The translations under genes and the position numbers were made by a program. From NCBI RefSeq assembly GCF_028863665.1, contig NZ_JARBFX010000005.1, positions 372,001-436,000 of the forward strand: a stretch of DNA of 64,000 nt, written 5' to 3'. Each line of letters opens with the position of its first letter. The first letter of the stretch is position 1. The DNA comes from Aquabacter sediminis (GTDB lineage Bacteria; Pseudomonadota; Alphaproteobacteria; Rhizobiales; Xanthobacteraceae). Below the pieces are notes generated by a model. The model was not told the origin of the DNA. It made no database searches and saw only the letters and a list, made by a program, of their open reading frames with translations. Of this stretch, positions 25,067 through 34,958 are shown one piece after another.

Positions 25067-25924
25067 ATGACGCGCCTTGCCTCGCCCGCGCCCGCACGAT
25101 GCGCGACCGATGAACGGCCCCGCTTGCGGGTCCTTACCTACAATGTGCGCCGGTGCCTTGGCCTGGATGGTCGATACGCGCCGGGGCGCATTGCGCGGCT
25201 GATCGCGCGGGCCAAGCCCGACGTGGTGGCGCTCCAGGAACTGGACGTGAACCGGCTGCGCAGCGGCAGCGTGGACCAGGCGCTGGCCATTGCCGCCGAA
25301 CTGCGCATGAACCACCACTTCCATCCCGCCATCACCGTGCTGGAGGAGCTCTATGGGGACGCCATCCTCTCCCTCCATCCCATGCGGCTGATCAAGGCCG
25401 GCGCGCTGCCTGGTCCGGTCAACCGCCGGTGGGTGGAGCCGCGCGGCGCGCTGTGGGTGGAAGTGGAGGTCGCCGGCCAGCCGGTGCAGGTGCTCAATGC
25501 CCATTTCGGGCTTCTGCCCCGGGAGCGTCTCGAGCAGGCCCGCGCCCTCCTGGGGCCGGATTGGCTGGGGCATCCCGCGTGCCAGGGGCCGGCGGTGCTG
25601 CTGGGGGACTTCAATGCCCGCCCCGCCTCCGCCGCCTATCGCCTGCTCGCGACGCATCTGCGCGATGCGCAATTGTGCGATGGGCGTCCCCCCGCCGCCA
25701 CTTTTCCCAGTCGGTGGCCGCTCCTGCGCATCGACCACGTGTTCGTGCGTGGCGCCCTGGACGTGGAGGGCTCCGAGGTCCTGAGCGGGAGGGAGGCCCG
25801 CATCGCCTCAGACCATCTCCCGCTCCTGGCGGACCTTGCCCTTCCCGCCCATGCCTCTTTGCCCCGCGCCCGCGATCTCAATCCTCCCGTCGGTCCCCGT
25901 CCTGTCAGCGAGATCACCTTATGA
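25067..25924 (+). CDS. Endonuclease/exonuclease/phosphatase-family protein (YbhP-like)
   Basis: 285 residues. All signature residues of the EEP fold are seen: Asn in RVLTYNVRRC, Glu in VALQELDVNR, Asp-Asn in LLGDFNARP, the IDHVFVRG strand and the terminal SDHLPLLADL His. These enzymes cleave phosphodiesters in nucleic acids or phospholipids. Neighbouring genes are homologues of YbhN and a cardiolipin synthase, as in the E. coli ybhP-clsB-ybhN cluster, so a lipid phosphodiester or lipid-linked substrate is more likely than DNA. Stop overlaps the next start by 4 bases. Confidence 0.9.
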   Translation: MTRLASPAPARCATDERPRLRVLTYNVRRCLGLDGRYAPGRIARLIARAKPDVVALQELDVNRLRSGSVDQALAIAAELRMNHHFHPAITVLEELYGDAILSLHPMRLIKAGALPGPVNRRWVEPRGALWVEVEVAGQPVQVLNAHFGLLPRERLEQARALLGPDWLGHPACQGPAVLLGDFNARPASAAYRLLATHLRDAQLCDGRPPAATFPSRWPLLRIDHVFVRGALDVEGSEVLSGREARIASDHLPLLADLALPAHASLPRARDLNPPVGPRPVSEITL

Positions 25925-26910
25925 CCAGTGCCCATCCTCAGGCGCGCGCCGGGCGCGGCGCCGTTGGACTGCTCGCGCGTGTGCGCGCCATGCTGGCGAG
26001 CCGTGCGTTCCAGGTGGGCTTCTTTGCGGCGGCGGCGCTGCTGGGTGTCGGTCTGCTCTGGCATGCCCTGAGCCGCTACAGCCTGGAAGAGATCGTCGCG
26101 GCCGTCTCGGCGGTCACCGGCCTGCGGCTTGCCACGGCGGCAGGCTTTGCGGCCGCCAGCTATGTCTGCCTGACCTTCTTCGACTATCTCGCCTTGCGCT
26201 GGATTGAGCGCCCGCTGCCCTACCGACAGGCGGCGCTTGCCTCTTTCGCCAGCCTGTCGCTCGGCCATTCCATCGGCTTTGCGGGCTTGAGCTCGGGGGC
26301 CATCCGCTATCGCTTCTATTCCCGCTGGGGCCTGAGCGCGGGCGATGTGGCGCAACTGGTGCTGTTCTGCGGGGTCACGGTCGGCCTCGGGCTGTGCATG
26401 CTCGCGGGCATCGCTCTGATGGTGGACCCGGGAACAGCGGAGAGCCTGCTGCGCTTGCCGCAAGCGAGCATCCGAGTGGTGGGAGGCATTGCGGTGGCAC
26501 TTCCGCTCGCCTATCTCGCCTGGGCCATGCTGCCGGAGCGCCATGCCCGCCGCACCTTCTGGCGTCTTCGGCGCCCCACGGCGGGTATCGCTTTGGCGCA
26601 GATCGGGGTGGGTACGCTGAACTTCGCCCTGGTCGCGGCGTGCCTGCACCAGGTGCTCGCCCATGTGGCGGAGGTGTCCTATCCCGCCGTTGCCTCCGCC
26701 TATGTGGCTGCCAATACGGCGACCCTCATCACCCATGTGCCGGGCGGGCTGGGCGTGGTGGAGACGGTGGTGCAGCACGTTCTGCCCGGAGAGGACCTGA
26801 TCGGCCCGCTCCTCGTCTATCGCTTCGTCTATTTCCTGGTGCCGCTGGCCCTGGGGCTCGTGCTGCTGGCGATCACGGAACTGGCGGCCAGGCGAGGCAA
26901 GATCGCCTGA
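25921..26910 (+). CDS. YbhN-like inner-membrane protein (UPF0104 / LPG-synthase TM family)
   Basis: 329 residues, about seven to eight hydrophobic helices: VGFFAAAALLGVGLLWHAL, ATAAGFAAASYVCLTFFDYLAL, then LVLFCGVTVGLGLCMLAGIAL and others. GLSSGAIRYRFYSRWGLS in the third quarter and THVPGGLGVVETVV near the end are family signatures shared with the flippase domain of MprF. In E. coli YbhN is implicated in phospholipid transport/cardiolipin biology. Starts at the ATG overlapping the YbhP stop (ATGA). Convergent with the cardiolipin-synthase-like gene. Confidence 0.9.
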   Translation: MTSAHPQARAGRGAVGLLARVRAMLASRAFQVGFFAAAALLGVGLLWHALSRYSLEEIVAAVSAVTGLRLATAAGFAAASYVCLTFFDYLALRWIERPLPYRQAALASFASLSLGHSIGFAGLSSGAIRYRFYSRWGLSAGDVAQLVLFCGVTVGLGLCMLAGIALMVDPGTAESLLRLPQASIRVVGGIAVALPLAYLAWAMLPERHARRTFWRLRRPTAGIALAQIGVGTLNFALVAACLHQVLAHVAEVSYPAVASAYVAANTATLITHVPGGLGVVETVVQHVLPGEDLIGPLLVYRFVYFLVPLALGLVLLAITELAARRGKIA

Positions 26911-26937
26911 GGCCACAGCCCTTCGGATTAAGGCGGA

Positions 26938-28545
26938 TCACCGCCAGAGCTTTTGCCACAGCCGGGACAAGGAGAAGGGCTCCACCGGATCGAGAATCGG
27001 GGTCCCTGGAATGGGGTCGGTCGGTCCGTCGCGGTAGGGGGCTCTGAACGGCCGCAGTCGGCGGGGACCCCCATTGAGCGCATCGACCGTGGCCACAAGC
27101 GAACCGCTCGCCTCAAGATGGGCGGCAACGCGCTCGGGCGCGGCGCCCAGATGCTCGCCCAGCAGGCTGTTCCGGATGGCCGCGACGCAGTCGCGTTGCG
27201 CCGCGCTGTCCGCTTCCAGGGTCACGTCGAACTCGCTGTCGAGCCCGACGGAGCGATTGTTGAGGTTGGAGGACCCCACCCAGAGATAGGTGTCATCGGC
27301 CACCATCACCTTGGCATGGACCAGGATCGGGCAGGGGCCTTCCGGCCCTTCCACAACCGGGTTGAACACACGCAGGCGGCCATGGCGATCCGCCCGCGCC
27401 AGGCGCCGCAGCAGGCGGTTGCGGTTGGCCCCCATGATGGCGCGCTCGAACCAGGAATGGGTGGTGTCGCTGACCACCGCGACGATTTCGGGCCCGTCGG
27501 CTTCCCCAAGCCGCTGTTCCAGGATCTCGCTCACATGATGGGCGGTCAGATATTGAGCCTCGATATAGAGCGACCTCCGGGCGGCCTTCAGCACGTCAGC
27601 AAGCAGAAGCGGCGCTTCGGCGATGCGGGGCCGGTTCTTCCAGGCCGGCAGAGAGCGGGCGAGCGCCAGGCGGGTGTTCTCAAAGCCGGGTTCGGCGTCC
27701 TGCGGCCACAAGGTGGGATCTCCCGCGCGGCAGGGGATGGAAACCTCCTCGCCCGTGCAGCCGGTCCAGCGTTCATTGGCGAGGGCACAGATGGCGGAGG
27801 CCGCCGGGCCGTCCAGCATCAGCATGACATCATGGACGGGACCATAGGGGGTGCCGTCTGGCAGGCACCGATGGGGATCCACAGGGTGATGCCGGGACGT
27901 ATCCCAGCGATCCACCGTCAGGTCCATGCCGCCGGTAAAAGCCAACGCCCCGTCCAGGCAGACGATCTTCTGGTGATGGGCCGCATAGGCAGGGTGGGTC
28001 GGGTCCAGCCGGACGCTGATGCGGGGATGATCCTGCCAGGCATCGCCGATCAGCAGCCCCACGGGCGCGCTCGGTCCATGGACGACCGCCGAACTCCACA
28101 CCAACACGCGCACATGCAGGTCGGGATGGCGCTCCACCTGCCGGCGGAGCAATTCGCCCAGGGTTTCATCACAGGCGGGATCGTCGGGGCAAAGCCGAAT
28201 GCGTCCGTCGAAATCCCATCCCACCACCAGGATGGAATGGCGCGCCTTCAGGATGGCGGTGCGCAGGGCCGAGAAGTAGGCATGCCCATCCACCAGCACC
28301 CGCGCCCGCCGCGCCTGGGTGATGCGCGAGCAATTGCGCCCCTCGCGAAACAACCGGCTGGGGGCCAGATCCGCGTTCAAGTGGGAATCCAGATCGGTTT
28401 GCCATTCCCGTTCTGCATTGGTCTGGCGCTGCGTGACCGTCGCATCCGGCTGCAGCGCGGGCGCGGCATTGCGCTCGCGCTTCAGGGCGATCGGGGAGTT
28501 CCACAGGGGCAGGGAGGGCGACGCAGCCACGGACATTTGCTCCAA
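26938..28545 (-). CDS. Phospholipase D-family protein (cardiolipin-synthase-like)
   Basis: 535 residues with two PLD catalytic motifs: AAHHQKIVCLDGALAFTGGMD and VHAKVMVADDTYLWVGSSNLNNRS, each HxKx4D. The two His form the phosphohistidine active site. An ~85-residue polar N-terminal extension precedes the first domain (RRARVLVDGHAYFSALRTAI), and no signal peptide or membrane helix is evident, unlike ClsA. Would transfer phosphatidyl groups or hydrolyse phospholipid. Synteny with YbhP and YbhN supports a lipid role. Alternative call: broad PLD hydrolase. It is read towards YbhN and ends 27 bases from its stop. Confidence 0.9.
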   Translation of the reverse strand: MEQMSVAASPSLPLWNSPIALKRERNAAPALQPDATVTQRQTNAEREWQTDLDSHLNADLAPSRLFREGRNCSRITQARRARVLVDGHAYFSALRTAILKARHSILVVGWDFDGRIRLCPDDPACDETLGELLRRQVERHPDLHVRVLVWSSAVVHGPSAPVGLLIGDAWQDHPRISVRLDPTHPAYAAHHQKIVCLDGALAFTGGMDLTVDRWDTSRHHPVDPHRCLPDGTPYGPVHDVMLMLDGPAASAICALANERWTGCTGEEVSIPCRAGDPTLWPQDAEPGFENTRLALARSLPAWKNRPRIAEAPLLLADVLKAARRSLYIEAQYLTAHHVSEILEQRLGEADGPEIVAVVSDTTHSWFERAIMGANRNRLLRRLARADRHGRLRVFNPVVEGPEGPCPILVHAKVMVADDTYLWVGSSNLNNRSVGLDSEFDVTLEADSAAQRDCVAAIRNSLLGEHLGAAPERVAAHLEASGSLVATVDALNGGPRRLRPFRAPYRDGPTDPIPGTPILDPVEPFSLSRLWQKLWR

Positions 28546-28730
28546 TCCATTGGATGTCCTGCCTTCAATGCCGGGCCGGCCGCGTTCGTTCCTGCGTGGG
28601 GCTTTGCCGTCGCCCCGCGTCGCCCGAGGTGACGCCCGGGCGCGAAGGCGGGGAACTTAAACCGGGCCTTCAGCCTTTCTCCCGGAATGCCGGTCCCATC
28701 CGCCGGGGACCGGCAAGGCGGAGATGGGAC

Positions 28731-30269
28731 GTGATCGATCGTAGAAGCCTGATGCTGGGGGGCCTGCTCCTTCCGGCCCTGGATGTCGTGGCGGGCGTGG
28801 GAGCCGCTGCGGCCGCCCCCGCCGACGAGAACACACGGTTCGATGCCGGCACGGTGCGCACGCTCGCCCGCAACCTCGCGTCAGCTCCCTACAAAGCGGG
28901 CGACAAGGCCCTGCCCGGCGAGCTCGACAAGCTCAGTTATGACGATTACCGCAACATCCGTTTCAATACCGAGCGCGCCATCTGGCGGGGCGAGGGGCTG
29001 CCGTTCGAGATGCAGCTCCTGCATCGCGGCTTTCTCTTCCGCGACCGGGTCGACATCCATCTGGTGGCGGACGGCAAGGCCACCCGGCTGCGCTACGATC
29101 CGGCTTTCTTTCGCTTCGAGCATGGCGTGAAGCCCCCGCAGGCCAGTGCGGGGCAGGCCAATGCGGATCTCGGGTTTTCCGGCTTCCGTATTCACGGGCC
29201 CCTGAACCGGCCGGACGTGTTCGACGAGATCGCCGTCTTCCAGGGCGCCAGCTATTTCCGGGCGGTGGGCAAGGGGCAGGTCTATGGCTCCTCGGCGCGC
29301 GGGCTCGCGGTGCGCACGGCGCATCCCTCGGGCGAGGAATTTCCCATCTTCAAGGCTTTCTGGATCGAGACGCCCCGGCCGGGTGTGCCCTCGGTGGTGA
29401 TGCACGGCTTGCTGGACAGTCCGAGCGCCGCAGCTGCTTTGCGCTTCACCTTGCGGCCCGGAGAGACCACCGTGATGACGGTGGAGATGGCGCTCTATCC
29501 CCGCGAGGACATCGCCGAATCCGGCCTGGGGCCGCAGACGTCCATGTTCCTGTTCGATCCCGGCGACCGCAGCGGCTTTGACGACTTCCGGCCCGCGGTG
29601 CGCGACGCCCAGGGGCTCGGCATCATCGACGGGCGCGGCGAATATCTCTGGCGCCCGCTGGCCAACCCGTCGCGACTCCAGATCAGTGAATTTGGCGGCA
29701 CCAATGTGCGCGGCTTCGGCCTGATGCAGCGCCAGCGCTCCTTCTTCGACTATCAGGACCTGGAAGCGCGCTATGAGCGCCGTCCCAGCCTGTGGGTGGA
29801 GCCCATCGGCGACTGGGGCGAAGGCGTGGTGCAATTGGTGGAGATCCCCACCGACCAGGAGATCCACGACAACATCGTCGCCTTCTGGCGTCCAAAGGAC
29901 CCGCTGCGCAAGGGCGGCGAATACAATTACACCTATCGCCTCCACTGGACCTGGGACATGCCCACCCCGGCGAGCCTTGCCCGCTTCTCCGACATGCGGG
30001 TGGGCGGCGATGCGGGACGCCGGCTCATGGTGCTGGATGTGGTGGACGGCCCCCTGCGGGACGTGAAGCTGGAGGACGTGGAGGCGCGGGTTTCGGCGGG
30101 CACCGGCAGCATCGCCAACGTGGTCCTCCAGCCCAATCCGGACATTTCGGGGGCCCGCCTGTCCTTCCTGTTCGATCCCAAGGGGGCGGAACTGTCCGAA
30201 TTGCGGGCTGGCCTTTTTGCCGGCGGCACGCCCATCAGCGAGACATGGCTCTATCGATGGACAGCCTAG
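28731..30269 (+). CDS. opgG: Periplasmic glucan biosynthesis protein (OpgG/OpgD family)
   Basis: 512 residues from the GTG at 28731 (GGAG at 28720-28723). The N-terminus IDRRSLMLGGLLLPALDVV is a twin-arginine signal, the export mode of E. coli OpgD rather than OpgG. The MdoG domain follows: LPFEMQLLHRGFLFRDRVDIH, the FGFSGFR-type LGFSGFRIHGPLN, SSYFRAVGKG-like ASYFRAVGKGQVYGSSARG and the C-terminal YNYTYRLHW beta-sandwich. It shapes or branches osmoregulated periplasmic glucans in the periplasm. The opgH start lies inside its last codons, a coupled opgG-opgH unit. Confidence 0.92.
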   Translation: MIDRRSLMLGGLLLPALDVVAGVGAAAAAPADENTRFDAGTVRTLARNLASAPYKAGDKALPGELDKLSYDDYRNIRFNTERAIWRGEGLPFEMQLLHRGFLFRDRVDIHLVADGKATRLRYDPAFFRFEHGVKPPQASAGQANADLGFSGFRIHGPLNRPDVFDEIAVFQGASYFRAVGKGQVYGSSARGLAVRTAHPSGEEFPIFKAFWIETPRPGVPSVVMHGLLDSPSAAAALRFTLRPGETTVMTVEMALYPREDIAESGLGPQTSMFLFDPGDRSGFDDFRPAVRDAQGLGIIDGRGEYLWRPLANPSRLQISEFGGTNVRGFGLMQRQRSFFDYQDLEARYERRPSLWVEPIGDWGEGVVQLVEIPTDQEIHDNIVAFWRPKDPLRKGGEYNYTYRLHWTWDMPTPASLARFSDMRVGGDAGRRLMVLDVVDGPLRDVKLEDVEARVSAGTGSIANVVLQPNPDISGARLSFLFDPKGAELSELRAGLFAGGTPISETWLYRWTA

Positions 30270-32425
30270 CCGAGCCCCTGCGCCGCGAGCGCCCCGCCGA
30301 GCCCCTGGAGGCGCCCTCCCGTCCCGCCCCGGCCTTGCCGCCGGAAGCACCCCTGGCCATGCCAACGCAGCCCTTGCACCGGCGCGGCGAACCCATGCGG
30401 ACGGGCCGGGACGAGGCGCTGCGCCTCCTTGGTCGGCGGCTCTTCGTGTTCGGCGGCGCCATCCTGCTCACCGCGTTTGCGGCCTATGAGATGTACCGGG
30501 TGCTCGACGTGGGCGGGCTCACGGGGCTGGAAATGCTGGTCCTGGTCCTCTTCGTGGTGCTTTTTGCCTGGATCGGCCTGTCTTTCATGACGGTGCTGGG
30601 CGGCCTCATTGCGCCCCGCTTTCCCCTGGGGGTGCGTCCCGACGGCCCGCTGCCAAACCTTTCGCTGCGCACGGCCATCCTGCTGCCGGTCTATAATGAG
30701 GAACCGGCGCGGGTGTTTGCGGGGCTGGAGGCCACCGGCCAGTCGCTCCTGGAAACGGGACGCGGCGATCTCTTCGACGTCTTCGTCTTGAGCGATACCA
30801 CCAATGCCGACGTGTGGGTGGCGGAGGAAGCCGAGTATCTGGCCTTGCGTGCCCGCATGCCTGCTCTTCGGCTCTATTACCGGCGTCGGGCCGAGAATGT
30901 GGACCGCAAGGCCGGCAACATCGCCGAATGGGTGACGCGCTTCGGCGCCGCCTACGAGGCCATGCTGGTGCTGGACGCGGACAGCGTCATGTCCGGCGAT
31001 TGCGTGGTGCGCGCCACGGCCGCCTTGGAGGCCGATCCTGGGCTTGGGCTGGTTCAGACCTTGCCGGTGATCGTGGGCGGGCGCACGCCGCTGGCGCGGC
31101 TCCAGCAATTTGCCGGGCGGCTCTATGGACCGCTCATCGCGCGCGGGCTCGCCTGGTGGCACGGTCCCCATTCCAATTACTGGGGCCACAATGCGGTCAT
31201 CCGCACCCGGGCCTTCGCCGAGAGCGCGGGCCTGCCCCATCTGAAGGGCCGCAAGCCCTTTGGCGGCCATGTGCTGAGCCATGACTTCATCGAGGCCGCT
31301 TTCCTCCTGCGGGCGGGCTGGGGCGTGCGCATGCTGACCCAGCTCACCGGCAGTTACGAGGAAGGGCCGCCCTCCTTGTCGGACCTCACCACGCGCGACC
31401 GGCGCTGGTGCCAGGGCAATCTCCAGCATCTGGCCATCCTGCCCGCGCGTGGCCTGCGCGGGCCGAGCCGCATCCATCTCTTGACCGGCATCGGCTCCTA
31501 CGTGACCGCGCCGCTCTGGCTGTTGCTCCTGGTGGCGGGGCTGCTGACAGCCCTCCAAGCCCGCTTCGTGCCGCCCAATTATTTCCCCTCCGGCTTCGCG
31601 CTATTCCCCACCTGGCCGGCGCAGGACCCCATCCGCGCCGCTTGGGTGTTCGGCGGCACCATGGCGGTGCTGCTGGTTCCCAAGCTGTTCGCCTATGGGG
31701 CGATGCTGTTCGACGGGGAGGCGCGGCGGGGCTTTGGCGGGGCGGCATGGGCCTTCCTGAACCTCATGTGGGAATGCGTGCTCTCGGCCCTGTGCGCGCC
31801 GGTCATCATGGTCTCCCAGTCGCTGCATGTGCTGAGCATCCTGTCCGGTCGCGATGGGGGCTGGCAGCCGCAGCAGCGGGACGACGGCTCCATCGGGTGG
31901 CGGGCGGCGTTCTGGCAATTTTTGCCGCAGACGCTGCTCGGCCTCCTCTTCACGGCTGGCACCGCCGCCATTTCCTGGCCGCTGCTCGCCTGGATGTCCC
32001 CTGTCATCCTGGGCCTGCTGCTGGCGGTGCCGCTGGCGGTGCTGACCGGGCGCGGCCGTGGCCGACCGGTCTGGCTGGGCATTCCGGAGGATCGCGATCC
32101 CCCTGAGGTGCTGCGCCGGGCCATGGACTTGCGCGCCCGCGTGCGGCCGGCCCCACAGGACGCCGTGGCCCGCCTCGCCGCAGATCCCACGCTGCTTGCC
32201 TTCCACCGCGCCAGCCTGCCGGAGGGGGGACGACGGCAGCCGGGCGACGTGCGCGCCGAGCGGCTCATGGCCCGCGCCAAGGTGGAGGATGCGTCGAGCC
32301 GCGCCGAGGCCCTGTCTCGCCTGACCCCGCGCGAGAAGGTGGCGGCGCTGGGAGATGACGTGGCCCTGGCGGGGCTCCTGGCTTTGCCGGAGAGGACCGA
32401 TGGGACCGTTCCGGCGAACGGCTGA
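30245..32425 (+). CDS. opgH: Glucan glucosyltransferase OpgH
   Basis: 726 residues from the ATG at 30245 (a second ATG at 30257 gives 722). Multi-helix inner-membrane family-2 glycosyltransferase: two helices near the N-terminus, a cytoplasmic catalytic domain with LPVYNEEPARVFAGLEAT, the DADSVMSG metal site, HDFIEAAFL and the processive RRWCQGNLQH motif, then several C-terminal helices. It polymerises UDP-glucose into the linear backbone of osmoregulated periplasmic glucans and exports it. Overlap of about 25 bases with the preceding gene means the two proteins are made in step. Confidence 0.94.
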   Translation: MALSMDSLAEPLRRERPAEPLEAPSRPAPALPPEAPLAMPTQPLHRRGEPMRTGRDEALRLLGRRLFVFGGAILLTAFAAYEMYRVLDVGGLTGLEMLVLVLFVVLFAWIGLSFMTVLGGLIAPRFPLGVRPDGPLPNLSLRTAILLPVYNEEPARVFAGLEATGQSLLETGRGDLFDVFVLSDTTNADVWVAEEAEYLALRARMPALRLYYRRRAENVDRKAGNIAEWVTRFGAAYEAMLVLDADSVMSGDCVVRATAALEADPGLGLVQTLPVIVGGRTPLARLQQFAGRLYGPLIARGLAWWHGPHSNYWGHNAVIRTRAFAESAGLPHLKGRKPFGGHVLSHDFIEAAFLLRAGWGVRMLTQLTGSYEEGPPSLSDLTTRDRRWCQGNLQHLAILPARGLRGPSRIHLLTGIGSYVTAPLWLLLLVAGLLTALQARFVPPNYFPSGFALFPTWPAQDPIRAAWVFGGTMAVLLVPKLFAYGAMLFDGEARRGFGGAAWAFLNLMWECVLSALCAPVIMVSQSLHVLSILSGRDGGWQPQQRDDGSIGWRAAFWQFLPQTLLGLLFTAGTAAISWPLLAWMSPVILGLLLAVPLAVLTGRGRGRPVWLGIPEDRDPPEVLRRAMDLRARVRPAPQDAVARLAADPTLLAFHRASLPEGGRRQPGDVRAERLMARAKVEDASSRAEALSRLTPREKVAALGDDVALAGLLALPERTDGTVPANG

Positions 32426-32610
32426 GGCGCTTTCTCGGCCGACAGCCGGTCGCTCCCGCTCTGTTCCGGTGCCCTCGGCCGTGCATGAGGGGGCGGACCT
32501 GCCTTGCGTCAGGGGAACCTCGAATTCGGCGCGGGCCGTGCTAGGTTGCCCGCCGATTCATCGGACGGCCCTCCTGCGGCCGACGCCATCCCATAAGCTC
32601 AGAGGCTTCC

Positions 32611-34044
32611 ATGTATCGCGACGTTCTGCTCCACATTGACGGCCAGTGGCGCGCGGCCGAGGGCGGCCGCACCATCGAGGTGCTCAATCCGGCCACCGAA
32701 GAGGTGATCGGCACGGTCGCCCACGCCTCGCGCGGGGATCTCGACGCGGCGCTCGCAGCAGCGGAAAAGGGCTTCCGGCAGTGGTCGAAGGTCTCCGCCT
32801 ATGATCGCGCCAAGGTCATGCGCAAGGCCGCCGATCTCCTGCGCGAGCGGGTGACCGACATCATGCCCCTGATGACGCAGGAGCAGGGCAAGCCGCTGGG
32901 CGAGGCCAAGGTGGAAACGCTGGCTGCCGCCGACATCATCGACTGGTTCGCCGAGGAGGCCCGCCGCGCCTATGGCCGCGTGGTGCCCGCCCGCGCGCCG
33001 GGCATCTACCAGCTGGTCATCAAGGAGCCGGTCGGCCCCGTGGCCGCCTTCACGCCCTGGAACTTCCCCATCAACCAGGTGGTGCGCAAGGTCTCGGCCG
33101 CGCTGGCGGCGGGCTGCTCCATCATCGTGAAAGCACCGGAAGAAACCCCGGCCTCCCCGGCCGAGCTGATCCGCGCCTTCGTGGATGCGGGCGTGCCGGC
33201 AGGGGTCGTCAACCTCGTTTATGGCGTGCCGGCCGAGATCAGCGAATATCTGATCCCCCATCCGGTCATCCGGAAGGTGACCTTCACCGGCTCCACCCCC
33301 GTGGGCAAGCAACTGGCGGCGCTGGCCGGCCTGCACATGAAGCGGGTCACCATGGAGCTGGGCGGCCATTCCCCCGTCATCGTGTTCGAGGATGCGGACA
33401 TCGAGGCGGCGGCCAAGCAGATCGCGGCGGCCAAGTTCCGCAATGCCGGCCAGGTGTGCGTCTCGCCCACCCGCTTCATGGTGCAGGAGAAGGCCTACGA
33501 CCAGTTCGTGGAGCGCTTCGTCGCCTATGCCAAGTCGCTGAAGGTGGGCAATGGCCTGGAGGCCGGCACCCAGATGGGCCCGCTCGCCAATCCCCGCCGC
33601 GTGCCGGCCCTTGAGGCGCTGCTGGCGGACGCCACCCAGAAGGGGGCGGAGATCGCCACCGGCGGCAACCGCATCGGCAACAAGGGCTATTTCTTCGAGC
33701 CGACCGTTGTCACCGGCGTCAACCGCGAGATGCGGATGATGAACGAGGAGCCCTTCGGCCCGCTCGCCATGATCTTCCCCTTCGCCGACTTCGACGAGGC
33801 GGTGGAAGAGGCGAACCGGCTGCCCTATGGCCTTGCCTCCTACGCCTATACCCGCTCGGCCAAGACCGCCAACGCCATCGCCAATTCGGTGGAAGCGGGC
33901 ATGATGACCATCAACCACCTGGGCCTCGCCTTGCCGGAAGTACCCTTCGGCGGCGTGAAGGATTCCGGCTTCGGCTCGGAAGGCGGCTCCGAGGCCATCG
34001 AGGCCTATCTGAACCCCAAGTTCGTGTCCCAGGCGGGCCTTTGA
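32611..34044 (+). CDS. NAD(P)-dependent aldehyde dehydrogenase, succinate-semialdehyde type
   Basis: 477 residues. Catalytic Cys283 in [12 protein letters not shown] and general-base Glu249 in [10 protein letters not shown] are intact; [12 protein letters not shown] and GSTPVGKQL bind the nucleotide. FNPATxExIG-like start and [13 protein letters not shown] place it in the GabD/SSADH branch, though glutarate- or lactaldehyde-type substrates are possible. Start ATG follows AGAGG. It stands alone, bounded upstream by 185 bases without visible structure and downstream by a terminator shared with the convergent hydrolase operon. Confidence 0.9.
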   Translation: MYRDVLLHIDGQWRAAEGGRTIEVLNPATEEVIGTVAHASRGDLDAALAAAEKGFRQWSKVSAYDRAKVMRKAADLLRERVTDIMPLMTQEQGKPLGEAKVETLAAADIIDWFAEEARRAYGRVVPARAPGIYQLVIKEPVGPVAAFTPWNFPINQVVRKVSAALAAGCSIIVKAPEETPASPAELIRAFVDAGVPAGVVNLVYGVPAEISEYLIPHPVIRKVTFTGSTPVGKQLAALAGLHMKRVTMELGGHSPVIVFEDADIEAAAKQIAAAKFRNAGQVCVSPTRFMVQEKAYDQFVERFVAYAKSLKVGNGLEAGTQMGPLANPRRVPALEALLADATQKGAEIATGGNRIGNKGYFFEPTVVTGVNREMRMMNEEPFGPLAMIFPFADFDEAVEEANRLPYGLASYAYTRSAKTANAIANSVEAGMMTINHLGLALPEVPFGGVKDSGFGSEGGSEAIEAYLNPKFVSQAGL

Positions 34045-34057
34045 GGGTTGAGGCAAA

Positions 34058-34091
34058 AGGGGCCGGGCGGTGTTCGCTCGGCCCCTCCTTT
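34058..34091. terminator. Bidirectional terminator between convergent genes
   Basis: A 12-bp stem with one G-T mismatch (AGGGGCCGGGCG / CGCTCGGCCCCT) and a 5-base loop, flanked by AAAA on the left and a CCTTTC tail on the right, so it can work in both directions. Confidence 0.75.
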
Positions 34092-34933
34092 CAAAGCGAC
34101 GTCACCACTTTCTGGCGCTGGCGGCCGAGTCCGGCAATGCCCAGCTCCACTACGTCACCCGGATTGAGGAAGACCGGATTGGGCTTGATGCCCATGCCGA
34201 CACCCGGAGGCGTTCCGGTGGCGATGATGTCGCCCGGCTCCAGGGTCATGTAGCGGCTGCAATAGGAAACCAGGGTCTTCACATCGAAGATCATGGTGGC
34301 GGTGCTGCCCGCCTGCATGCGCCGGCCGTTCACGTCCAGCCACATGTCCAGGGCCTGCGGGTCCGGCACTTCGTCCTTGGTCACGAGCCAGGGGCCGATG
34401 GGGCCGAACGTGTCGCAGCCCTTGCCCTTGTCCCATTGCGAGGACTGCATCTGGAAGGCCCGTTCGGAAACGTCATTGACCACGCAATAGCCCGCCACGT
34501 AATCGAGGGCGTCGGCCTCCTCCACATAGGCGGCGCGGGTGCCGATCACGACGCCCAGTTCCACTTCCCAATCGAGCTTGGTGGAGTGGCGCGGCTTCAG
34601 GATCGGATCGTCCGGCCCGGAAATGGCATTGTTGGCCTTCAGAAAGATGATGGGCTCGCTGGGGGCGGCGAGGCCCGACTCGGCGGCATGGTCGGAATAA
34701 TTGAGGCCGATGCACACGAACTTGGAAATGCCGGTCCATGGCACGCCGAGGCGCGGGGTGCCCTCTACCTTGGGCAAGCTGGCGGCATCGAGGCCGGCCA
34801 GCGGCGCAAGGCCCTTTGCGATCAGGGCGGCATTGATGTCGGGCACCACGCCGGAGAGGTCGCGGAGCGTGCCATCGGCGGCCATGAGGCCGGGCTTCTC
34901 GGCGCCGGGGGCGCCGTAGCGGACGAGTTTCAT
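34091..34933 (-). CDS. Fumarylacetoacetate hydrolase-family protein
   Basis: 280 residues. FVCIGLNYSDHAAESG, then KLDWEVELGVVIG with the metal-binding Glu pair, and GYCVVNDVSERAFQ and TGTPPGVGMGIKPNP define the FAH family, subgroup of acylpyruvase and 2,4-diketo-3-deoxy-fuconate hydrolases. It cleaves a C-C bond next to a ketone, with Mg2+ or Mn2+, or hydrolyses an oxaloacetate-type enol. Last gene of a minus-strand operon with a deacetylase-like protein and an ABC importer. Exact substrate is not readable from sequence. Confidence 0.9.
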   Translation of the reverse strand: MKLVRYGAPGAEKPGLMAADGTLRDLSGVVPDINAALIAKGLAPLAGLDAASLPKVEGTPRLGVPWTGISKFVCIGLNYSDHAAESGLAAPSEPIIFLKANNAISGPDDPILKPRHSTKLDWEVELGVVIGTRAAYVEEADALDYVAGYCVVNDVSERAFQMQSSQWDKGKGCDTFGPIGPWLVTKDEVPDPQALDMWLDVNGRRMQAGSTATMIFDVKTLVSYCSRYMTLEPGDIIATGTPPGVGMGIKPNPVFLNPGDVVELGIAGLGRQRQKVVTSL

Positions 34934-34958
34934 GAGAAGTCTCTTTCAGGTGGGACGG

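Noticed and set aside
24373-25068. 231-codon minus-strand frame
   Set aside because: Antisense to the 158-residue gene, which has a strong ribosome site and a compact C-terminal domain.
32515-32545. Possible EcfG promoter before the aldehyde dehydrogenase
   Set aside because: A GGAAC is present but no GTT occurs at the required distance.
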